20,638 nt of DNA from CAYOXX01 sp964408025 (GTDB lineage: Bacteria > Acidobacteriota > DATKUA01): NCBI GenBank assembly GCA_964408025.1, contig CAYOXX010000054.1, forward strand, positions 1 to 20,638, written 5' to 3'. The notes under the pieces were generated by a model that was not told the origin of the DNA, did not search any database, and worked only from the letters and a program-made list of their open reading frames with translations. A program made the position numbers and the translations under genes. Each line of letters begins with the position of its first letter. The stretch's first letter is position 1. Below, in pieces: positions 15,381-20,638 of this stretch.

Positions 15381-15478
15381 CAGAACTACATAGGAATCAG
15401 TGGGACTCGATTCGTGCTGATTAACGGGCTTGTAGGTAGTAGGCGGAATGACTCCGACTTGTAGCTGGAGATGGGTAA

Positions 15479-16357
15479 TTAACTCCTTGGACGGCTGACG
15501 ATAGAATCCTCTTGCAGCGTGGATACTTCTAAGTCGCAATGTGTGAAGAATTTGTTCGTTTCTTGCTGCAAGCGCTGTTCTGCCAACTCGACGTAGCGAG
15601 GGTCGATTTCGATTCCAATGCTGTTTCGTTCCATTCTCATTGCCGCCAGCATGGTGGTGCCTGTGCCGCAGAAAGGATCGAGAACCGTATCCTCTACAAA
15701 AGAAAACATGCGAACTAGCCGGCTTGCTAGTTCTACAGGAAACGGTGCCGGATGTTTGCGTGTCGATTCTCCTGGAATTGTCCAGATCTGGCGAAACCAG
15801 GAGTCGAACTCTTCCTTGGACATTCTGCTTCTATCCCTCTGATCATTTGTCGGCTTCCTGTAGCCACCGGGCTTCCGCTGCATGAGGATGAACTCGATAT
15901 CATTCTTAATAATTGCGTTTGGTTCGTAGGGTTTTCCGAGAAATTTCGTGCCGTTTTCTACTTCGAACGATGCGTTGGCAATCTTGTGCCAGATTATCGG
16001 ATTGAGATTATCGAAGCCTATTTTCCGGCAAGTGACCGCGATATCGGCGTGCAGCGGTACGACAACATGCCGACCGAAAGAGCGTCTCGACATGCACACG
16101 TCTCCCACCACGCAAACTAACCTGCCACCTGGAACTAAGACGCGATAACACTCCTGCCACACTTTTCCAATTTCAGAAAGAAAGATTTCGTAGTCAGATA
16201 CGTGTCCCAATTGATCGGGATGTTCGTTATATCGCTTGAGGGTCCAATAAGGAGGGGAAGTGACAATAAGGTGTACGGATTCGTCCTGAAGGAAGGATAA
16301 GTTACGCGCGTCCCCATGGATTAAGCGATGGTGTGTCTTTTCCACTTGATCGTTCAT
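15479..16357 (-). CDS. Type II DNA methyltransferase, beta class, probably N4-cytosine
   Basis: Modification enzyme of 292 residues that protects host DNA by methylating an exocyclic amino group. Motif order is IV then I, the beta class: catalytic TSPPYW at 33-38 and AdoMet-binding DPFCGTGTT at 227-235, followed by GIEIDPRYVELAEQRL (about 248-263). S-P-P-Y rather than D/N-P-P-Y points to N4-methylcytosine. A target-recognition stretch occupies about 90-200, and HPAPFPVELASRLV before motif I is typical. The sequence specificity cannot be read. The ATG overlaps the stop of the upstream nuclease gene as ATGA (16354-16357), so both are made from one message. Base composition is clearly lower in GC than the neighbours, and AT-ending codons are frequent, consistent with recent transfer. 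Confidence 0.92.
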   Translation of the reverse strand: MNDQVEKTHHRLIHGDARNLSFLQDESVHLIVTSPPYWTLKRYNEHPDQLGHVSDYEIFLSEIGKVWQECYRVLVPGGRLVCVVGDVCMSRRSFGRHVVVPLHADIAVTCRKIGFDNLNPIIWHKIANASFEVENGTKFLGKPYEPNAIIKNDIEFILMQRKPGGYRKPTNDQRDRSRMSKEEFDSWFRQIWTIPGESTRKHPAPFPVELASRLVRMFSFVEDTVLDPFCGTGTTMLAAMRMERNSIGIEIDPRYVELAEQRLQQETNKFFTHCDLEVSTLQEDSIVSRPRS

Positions 16358-17172
16358 CGCGTATCACCAAGGCTGGCTAGAAGCATCCTTACCGCGTTTT
16401 CTACCGATTCCTTAGAATCCGATGCGAATGATATCGCGTCTATCTTCTCGGTCGAGAGACGGTGTTGGATATTAACATGCTCATCTATGAATGGGTAGTA
16501 AATCACTGAGGCGAATTTCGCTTGCGGGAATACGGTTTTCAGCTTGGACGCCTTATTCACGATTTCATCACAGCGCTTATGGATGTCGCGCCTGGCTTCA
16601 ATCCTCTTAACATCGACACCTATGTTTATGCGACCTTTTAGCGGAGAAGCAGCGTCGATCTCGAACTTCTCGCCTCCAGCTTCGAATTTGCGCTTCTTGA
16701 AGCGCACTTCTCCGAATTGATTAAGTGCTTTCATGATCATGTTTTCCCATAGACCCTTTCTCTTACGAATCTCCTTGTCAACAAAAGCATATCTATCAAG
16801 ACTCGTTAGTACGGGAATTTCCACTAAAGGTGGTAGAAAAGGTTTAATATATCCCGCTATCGCAGAAGCCTGTTCTTTTGTAAGCTTTGGATTGTATGTA
16901 TTTAAATTCTTTATCTGCAAGTCGCGTTCGATGGCGCGTGCAGCGATATTGCACAATGCAACGAGAGGTTTTAGCACCGAAGGAAATTCGGTTATCGCCC
17001 GTGCTAGATCAAAGACATTAATATTGGAGAAAACGATTACTTCTACCGTATGTGTTTCCAGATAAGGAGCGAATGCCTTTCGCAAAGCGTGTTCGATGGC
17101 TACCATTCGCTTCTGGGCTTCTTCTGAAACCCAGGCCATATAATCAGCGTGGGAGCCGTAGCCTTCTGGCAT
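16354..17172 (-). CDS. Putative type II restriction endonuclease, PD-(D/E)XK fold
   Basis: A 272-residue protein I do not recognise by family, called from position and an active-site pattern. It lies directly upstream of and overlaps (ATGA) the methyltransferase gene. A likely catalytic core is FEID (Asp173) in a beta-strand, then GVDVK (Asp187-x-Lys189), which fits D-x(n)-D/E-x-K; a supporting acid may be Glu143 in LWENM. After the core comes a very basic helix KRIEARRDIHKRCDEIVNKASK (KRIEARRD about 189-196) suited to DNA contact. The N-terminal ~130 residues are helical with no known motif. AGGAAGG precedes the ATG. Like its partner it is AT-rich against a GC-rich background. An alternative is a non-nuclease accessory protein, but the layout makes the nuclease most probable. 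Confidence 0.72.
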   Translation of the reverse strand: MPEGYGSHADYMAWVSEEAQKRMVAIEHALRKAFAPYLETHTVEVIVFSNINVFDLARAITEFPSVLKPLVALCNIAARAIERDLQIKNLNTYNPKLTKEQASAIAGYIKPFLPPLVEIPVLTSLDRYAFVDKEIRKRKGLWENMIMKALNQFGEVRFKKRKFEAGGEKFEIDAASPLKGRINIGVDVKRIEARRDIHKRCDEIVNKASKLKTVFPQAKFASVIYYPFIDEHVNIQHRLSTEKIDAISFASDSKESVENAVRMLLASLGDTR

Positions 17173-17193
17173 CCTAATTACCTTCCTTAATTT

Positions 17194-17835
17194 TCACCAC
17201 CCGTCTTCGCCGATGAGCTTGACGAAGCGGCAGCCGCCGGCGTTCTCGGTCTTTATTTTGCCTTTTACCTTGCTGACGACTTCCAGCTCCTGCAGACCCT
17301 CGGATCCGACGGGGATGACAATGCGGCCGCCTTCGGCTAATTGCTCAGTGAGGGCTTTGGGGACGCACGGCGCGCCGGCGGTGACAATGACGCGGTCGTA
17401 GGGGGCGTCGTCGGGCCAGCCGAGCGTGCCGTCGCCCTCGACCACCTTGATGTTCTCGATACCGAGGCGCTCGAGGAGCTCGCGGGTGCGCTCGACCAGC
17501 TCCGGGATCCGCTCGATGGAGATTACACGCTCGGCGAGGCGGGCGAGGATGGCGGCCTGGTAACCGGAGCCGGTGCCGATCTCCAGCACCTTGTGCCCCG
17601 GCTCGACGCGCAGCAGTTCGGTCATCAGGGCGACTATGTAAGGCTGCGAGATGGTCTGCCCGTAACTGATCGACAGCGGGTGGTCGATGTAGGCGAGATC
17701 GAGATCGCTGTGCAGCACGAATTCGTGTCGCGCCAAACCGCGCATTGCCTCCAGCACGCGTTCGTCACTGATGCCGCGGGAGGCGATCTGGCGGTCGACC
17801 ATCTGGTGGCGCAGCTTTTCGAACTCGTCGCTCAT
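17194..17835 (-). CDS. pcm: Protein-L-isoaspartate O-methyltransferase
   Basis: Cytoplasmic repair enzyme that methylates L-isoaspartyl residues with AdoMet so that damaged proteins can return to normal aspartyl bonds. 213 residues, normal length. Diagnostic blocks: SYGQTISQPYIVALMTELL (about 57-75), the AdoMet-binding VLEIGTGSGYQAAIL (about 83-97), the acidic end of strand 2 VISIERIPEL, GDGTLGWPDDAPYDRVIVTAG (about 133-153) and the C-terminal CRFVKLIGEDGW. The ATG overlaps the surE stop (17832-17835), a pairing widely conserved in Gram-negative bacteria. The restriction gene starts 21 nt after its stop, so that pair may be read from the surE-pcm promoter. Confidence 0.96.
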   Translation of the reverse strand: MSDEFEKLRHQMVDRQIASRGISDERVLEAMRGLARHEFVLHSDLDLAYIDHPLSISYGQTISQPYIVALMTELLRVEPGHKVLEIGTGSGYQAAILARLAERVISIERIPELVERTRELLERLGIENIKVVEGDGTLGWPDDAPYDRVIVTAGAPCVPKALTEQLAEGGRIVIPVGSEGLQELEVVSKVKGKIKTENAGGCRFVKLIGEDGW

Positions 17836-18581
17836 CGGTTCTCGCGGAAGAGTTTCCAGTCGGCCAGCTCCCGCAGCTCGGAACGGTCGGTCAGGTCGAG
17901 CTGCAGCGGCGTGACCGAGACGAAGCCGTCGTGGGCGGCCTGCACGTCGGTGTCCGGGTCCTGCTCGCTGTGGACCTCGTTGCCGCCGATCAGGTAGATG
18001 AGGTTGCCGTCGGCGTCCGCCTCCTCGGCGACCGCCTCCTCGTAGTGGCGCACGCCGAGGCGGGTGAGCCTGACGCCGCGCGCGCGGCCGGGCGGGAAGT
18101 TGACGTTGAGGAGCGCGTTGGAGCCCGGTCCGCGCTCGAGCACCGCCTCCGTCAACCGGGTGACGAACTCGAGCGACTCGGGCCGCACGCCGTCGCCACC
18201 GCGAATCTGCGAGTAGGCGATGGCCGGTATGCCTAGTATGCGCCCCTCGGAGGCGCCTGCCACGGTGCCCGAGTAGTGGATGTCCTCGCCCAGGTTGGCG
18301 CCGCGGTTGATGCCCGATACGACCAGGTCGACTTCGCCCTCCAGCAGCCTGACGACCCCGACGTAGACGCAGTCAGTCGGCGTGCCGCTGAGCGAGTACC
18401 AGCCGTCGCGGATCTGCTCGATCCTGAGGGGCTTGCGCAGGCTCAGCGCCTTGCTGATGGCGCTCATCTCGCGGTCCGGCGCGACGACCGTGACCTTCCC
18501 GAGACCGGAGACCGCCTCGGCCAGCAGCGCGATACCCTCGGCCCCGATGCCGTCGTCGTTGGTGACCAGGATCCTCTTCAT
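17832..18581 (-). CDS. surE: 5'/3'-nucleotidase SurE
   Basis: Metal-dependent nucleoside monophosphate phosphatase (also exopolyphosphatase) linked to stationary-phase survival. The 249 residues are typical. Metal site: Asp9 and Asp10 in VTNDDGI, Ser40 in APDREMSA and Asn92 in VSGINRGANLGEDIHYSGTVAGA, all intact. The usual PDRxxSG motif reads SA here, a mild variation. A -10-like TACAAT (18599-18604) lies 18 nt upstream of the ATG and there is no obvious Shine-Dalgarno, so the leader may be short. It is followed by pcm with an ATGA overlap and lies downstream of the tRNA-Pro gene on the same strand. Confidence 0.96.
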   Translation of the reverse strand: MKRILVTNDDGIGAEGIALLAEAVSGLGKVTVVAPDREMSAISKALSLRKPLRIEQIRDGWYSLSGTPTDCVYVGVVRLLEGEVDLVVSGINRGANLGEDIHYSGTVAGASEGRILGIPAIAYSQIRGGDGVRPESLEFVTRLTEAVLERGPGSNALLNVNFPPGRARGVRLTRLGVRHYEEAVAEEADADGNLIYLIGGNEVHSEQDPDTDVQAAHDGFVSVTPLQLDLTDRSELRELADWKLFRENR

Positions 18582-18598
18582 CGTTTACGCCGGCGGCT

Positions 18599-18604
18599 AT
18601 TGTA
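18599..18604 (-). promoter_or_regulatory. Candidate -10 element of surE-pcm
   Basis: TACAAT on the minus strand, 5 of 6 matches to TATAAT. The -35 at 17 nt (TGGCGC) is poor. Predicted start near 18592, giving an ~11-nt leader. No terminator is visible between the tRNA and surE, so read-through from the tRNA promoter is also possible. Confidence 0.35.
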
Positions 18605-18675
18605 GACCAGCGCGCAGCAGGGCGCCAGTTCTGCGGATTGGGAGTGAGTGGATGATGATACGGGGAGTAGAGGAA

Positions 18676-18752
18676 TGGTCGGGACGGCGAGATTTGAACT
18701 CGCGACCCCTTGCCCCCCATGCAAGTGCGCTACCAGGCTGCGCCACGTCCCG
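18676..18752 (-). tRNA. tRNA-Pro (anticodon GGG), CCA encoded
   Basis: 77 nt on the minus strand. A 7-bp acceptor stem (CGGGACG with CGTCCCG), discriminator A and an encoded CCA (18676-18678). The D-arm is GCGCAGCCTGGTAGCGC, the anticodon stem CTTGC/GCAAG encloses the loop ATGGGGG with GGG at 34-36 and G at 37, and the T-arm contains GTTCAAATC. C1-G72 and G37 are characteristic of bacterial tRNA-Pro. It reads CCC and CCU codons. It has its own strong promoter a few bases upstream. Confidence 0.97.
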
Positions 18753-18761
18753 ACGCCCACA

Positions 18762-18791
18762 AGCATAGCCCAGCGCGCCGAGGCAGGTCAA
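18762..18791 (-). promoter_or_regulatory. Promoter of tRNA-Pro
   Basis: -35 TTGACC (18786-18791, 5 of 6) and -10 TATGCT (18762-18767) with 18-nt spacing. Only 9 nt separate the -10 from the mature 5' end, so the primary transcript should carry a leader of about 3 nt. Confidence 0.7.
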
Positions 18792-18827
18792 GACGGAACG
18801 ATCGGCGATGCGGAGCGAATCGACGCG

Positions 18828-19172
18828 CTACTCCAGAACCTCGAGCAGCTTCTGTAGCTGGCGCTTCATCTTCCGGAGCTTTTGCATCAGGCGCGCCTCG
18901 CGGTTGTCGGAGGGGATGTTGGGATCGGTATCAGTTTTCTTCAAAATCTCGCGGGCGCCGCGGATTGTGTAACCCTGCTCGTGCAGCAGGTTCTGGATGC
19001 GCCGGACGGTCTCGAGGTCGTCCTCGCTGTAGAGCCGCCGGCCGGTGCGGCCTTTGCGCGGCCGCAGCTCCATGAACTCCTGCTCCCAATAGCGCAGCGT
19101 GTAGGCAGGCAGCCCGGCCAGCTTTGCTACCTCGCCGATCCGGTAGTACTTCGTTCGGGCCTTGTCGTCCAT
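18828..19172 (-). CDS. MerR-family transcriptional regulator (short form)
   Basis: A 114-residue DNA-binding protein. Residues about 9-75 form the MerR winged helix: YYRIGEVAKLAGLPAYTLRYWEQEF (recognition helix region 12-32), then GRRLYSEDDLETVRRIQNLLHEQGYTIRGAREIL. After it comes only a charged coiled coil (about 90-114, RLMQKLRKMKRQLQKLLEVLE), suited to dimerisation, with no effector domain and no cysteine, so it is not a metal sensor. This short form is a widespread neighbour of ihfA, tRNA-Pro and surE in Desulfobacterota-like genomes (recalled synteny). The regulated genes are unknown. Its ribosome-binding site is weak. A perfect TATAAT lies ~50 nt upstream. Confidence 0.9.
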   Translation of the reverse strand: MDDKARTKYYRIGEVAKLAGLPAYTLRYWEQEFMELRPRKGRTGRRLYSEDDLETVRRIQNLLHEQGYTIRGAREILKKTDTDPNIPSDNREARLMQKLRKMKRQLQKLLEVLE

Positions 19173-19221
19173 CGCTCGCCGGCGGAATCGAGTATCGTTG
19201 GAACCCCTGGCTGATGGGGCG

Positions 19222-19227
19222 ATTATA
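19222..19227 (-). promoter_or_regulatory. Candidate -10 element of merR
   Basis: Perfect TATAAT on the minus strand, 50 nt before the merR ATG and after the der stop. No good -35 at 16-18 nt, so an activator or extended contacts may be needed. Predicted start near 19215. Confidence 0.45.
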
Positions 19228-19259
19228 CAACTGTTGGCCAGCGCGTGCAGCCCTGAGCT

Positions 19260-20573
19260 TCAGCGGTGAGAGATGGCGAAGCGGATCGGCACGCCCTCGA
19301 AGTCGAACTCGCGCCGCAGCTCATTTTCCAAAAAGCGCAGGTAGTTGTCGGGCACTGCGTTGCGGATGATCAGCCGGAAGCGGGCCGGGGCGTTGCCGAT
19401 CTGCGTGGCGGCGAAGATGCGGGCCGGCTTGCCGCGGTGCGCCGGGGGCGGGTTGCGGGCCTGCAGCGCCTCGAGGAAGCGGCCCAGGTCGGCCGTGGAG
19501 ATGTTGCGCTCCTGGATCTCGGCGATCCGCTCGAGCTGTTCGACGACGCGCGGCACGCGCAGGCCGGAAACGGCACAGGTGGTGACGACTGGGGCGTAGC
19601 GCAGGACGCTGAACTCTTCCCGCAGCCGCCGCAGCACGCGGTCGCCTTCGCCACCGCCGTTTTCGCCGCTGGGCACCAGGTCCCACTTGTTCGCGGCCAC
19701 GATGGCGCCGGCGCCGTCGCGGTCGATCATCGCGCCCAGCGCCTTGTCCTGAGAGGTGAGCCCCTGGGCGGCGTCGACGACCAGTATGCAGCAGTCGGCG
19801 GCCCCGATCGAGCGGCGGGCCTTGATCGAGCCGACCGCCTCTACGCGGGCGGTTATCGACGACTTCTTGCGCACGCCGGCGGTGTCGAGGAATGTGTAGC
19901 GGCGGCCGCCGACCTCGATGCCGACGTCGACTACGTCCCGCGTGGTGCCGGCCAGCTCGTCGACGAGCATCCTGCCCTCGCCGATTATCGCGTTGAGCAG
20001 CGACGACTTGCCAACGTTCGGGCGGCCGACGATCGCCACCCGCATACCAGGCGGCTCCCCGTGGTGCTCCTCGCTCTCCGAGGGCAGCAGCTCCCGCATG
20101 CGGTCGACCAGGGCCGCGATACCGTGGCCGTGCTCGGCGCTGACCGCGACAGTCTCAGCGATTCCCAACTCGTGGAATTCGGCGCAGTGCAACTCCTGCG
20201 CCGAGCTGTCGACCTTGTTGAGCACCAGCAGCAACGGCTTGCCATAGCGCCGCAGGTGGGCCGCCAGCTCGCGGTCGGGCGGCGTCAGGCCGACCCGCAC
20301 GTCTACCATCAGCGCCAGCAGGTCGGCTTCGTTGACCGCGCTGAGCGCCTGGTCGCGGACGCCGGCGATGAGGGCGTTGTCGTCCGCGAGGTCGAGGCCG
20401 CCGGTATCGGCCAGGCGCACGACGCACCCCTCCAGCTCCATCTCGCCGTAGAGGCGGTCGCGCGTTATGCCCGGCGAGCCGTCCACTATCGCCCGGCGGC
20501 TTCGCGTCAGGCGGTTGAACAGCGTCGACTTGCCGACGTTCGGACGCCCGACTATGGTGACCAGCGGCGGCAT
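19260..20573 (-). CDS. der: Ribosome-assembly GTPase Der (EngA)
   Basis: Essential double GTPase that matures the 50S ribosomal subunit. 437 residues, normal length. First G domain: GRPNVGKST (9-17), GITRDR switch I, DTGG, NKVD. Second G domain: GRPNVGKSS (about 182-190), AGTTRDVVD, DTAGVRKKS, NKWD. The C-terminal KH-like domain (about 350-437) ends the protein with FEGVPIRFAISHR, close to the usual family ending. The linker between the two G domains is short and acidic (SESEEHHGEPPG). The ATG is preceded by a perfect AAGGAGG at 6-nt spacing. It is upstream of, and co-directional with, merR; an 87-nt gap with its own -10 separates them. Confidence 0.97.
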   Translation of the reverse strand: MPPLVTIVGRPNVGKSTLFNRLTRSRRAIVDGSPGITRDRLYGEMELEGCVVRLADTGGLDLADDNALIAGVRDQALSAVNEADLLALMVDVRVGLTPPDRELAAHLRRYGKPLLLVLNKVDSSAQELHCAEFHELGIAETVAVSAEHGHGIAALVDRMRELLPSESEEHHGEPPGMRVAIVGRPNVGKSSLLNAIIGEGRMLVDELAGTTRDVVDVGIEVGGRRYTFLDTAGVRKKSSITARVEAVGSIKARRSIGAADCCILVVDAAQGLTSQDKALGAMIDRDGAGAIVAANKWDLVPSGENGGGEGDRVLRRLREEFSVLRYAPVVTTCAVSGLRVPRVVEQLERIAEIQERNISTADLGRFLEALQARNPPPAHRGKPARIFAATQIGNAPARFRLIIRNAVPDNYLRFLENELRREFDFEGVPIRFAISHR

Positions 20574-20594
20574 GTTCGCCTCCTTGCGGCCGCC

Positions 20595-20600
20595 AGTATA
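20595..20600 (-). promoter_or_regulatory. Candidate -10 element of der
   Basis: TATACT on the minus strand (5 of 6), 21 nt upstream of the der ATG; predicted start near 20588, giving a leader that just contains the AAGGAGG site. The -35 region has no convincing hexamer. Confidence 0.4.
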
Positions 20601-20638
20601 CCCGACGCTCCGGCCGCAATGCAGGTCCGCAGATGCTA

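Noticed and set aside
15399..15428. AATCAG...CTGATT pair with a GGGACTCGATTC centre, reminiscent of a tRNA T-arm or attachment site
   Set aside because: No tRNA fold can be drawn, no matching direct repeat is seen at the other side of the insertion, and there is no integrase.
15354..15539. 61-codon minus-strand frame between dedA and the methyltransferase
   Set aside because: It overlaps the methyltransferase end in another frame, lacks a ribosome-binding site and includes the candidate dedA promoter.
18579..18766. Minus-strand open frames through the tRNA-Pro gene
   Set aside because: The tRNA is certain, and these frames have no independent support.

Overview
The window is about 20.6 kb of GC-rich (roughly mid-60s % by eye), densely packed bacterial chromosome. 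The organism is a diderm: it encodes the lipoprotein-release ABC transporter LolC/LolD, a BamD lipoprotein and a periplasmic DegP/HtrA protease. A ClpC-type (not ClpA-type) unfoldase, a kinase-free PASTA protein before rpe, and the order merR - tRNA-Pro - surE - pcm - dedA together suggest Desulfobacterota, Acidobacteriota, NC10 or a nearby uncultured lineage. The sequence alone does not decide between these. The first ~50 bases are an almost pure G run, probably a contig-end artefact.

Layout. (1) 1-6519, all on the minus strand: crp-family regulator, htrA, lolC, lolD, clpC, then the start of an exported protein cut off by the G run. crp/htrA overlap by ATGA, lolC/lolD overlap by 8 nt, and lolD/clpC are 9 nt apart, so this is an envelope and proteostasis block. 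(2) 6520-6675: a divergent control region with a good promoter on each strand and a palindrome over one -35. (3) 6676-9241, plus strand: PASTA membrane protein, rpe, bamD. (4) 9358-12697, plus strand: GT2 glycosyltransferase, WecA/TagO-like phosphoglycosyltransferase and an FAD oxidoreductase coupled to it by an 8-nt overlap. This is probably a small polyprenyl-linked glycan module. (5) 12698-12895: a convergent gap with nested GC-rich palindromes that look like a dispersed repeat. (6) 12896-15314, minus strand: a DraG-like ADP-ribosylglycohydrolase with an apparently leaderless mRNA, a strong intrinsic terminator, a small unknown lipoprotein, and a DedA/YqaA membrane protein. (7) 15479-17172: a two-gene type II restriction-modification unit, clearly more AT-rich than everything around it, lying between pcm and dedA. 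(8) 17194-20573, minus strand: pcm and surE (ATGA overlap), tRNA-Pro(GGG), a MerR-type regulator and the ribosome-assembly GTPase der.

Most of the window is conserved housekeeping and envelope biology. The accessory parts are the restriction-modification insertion, the palindromic repeat at 12.8 kb, and the glycan module with its unassigned flavoprotein. I see no clear undescribed multi-gene system. The most useful leads are the restriction enzyme of unrecognised family, the flavoprotein/phosphoglycosyltransferase pair, and the promoter architecture (leaderless GTG gene, tRNA with a ~3-nt leader). There is no CRISPR array, rRNA, transposase or gene-free stretch longer than 300 bases.
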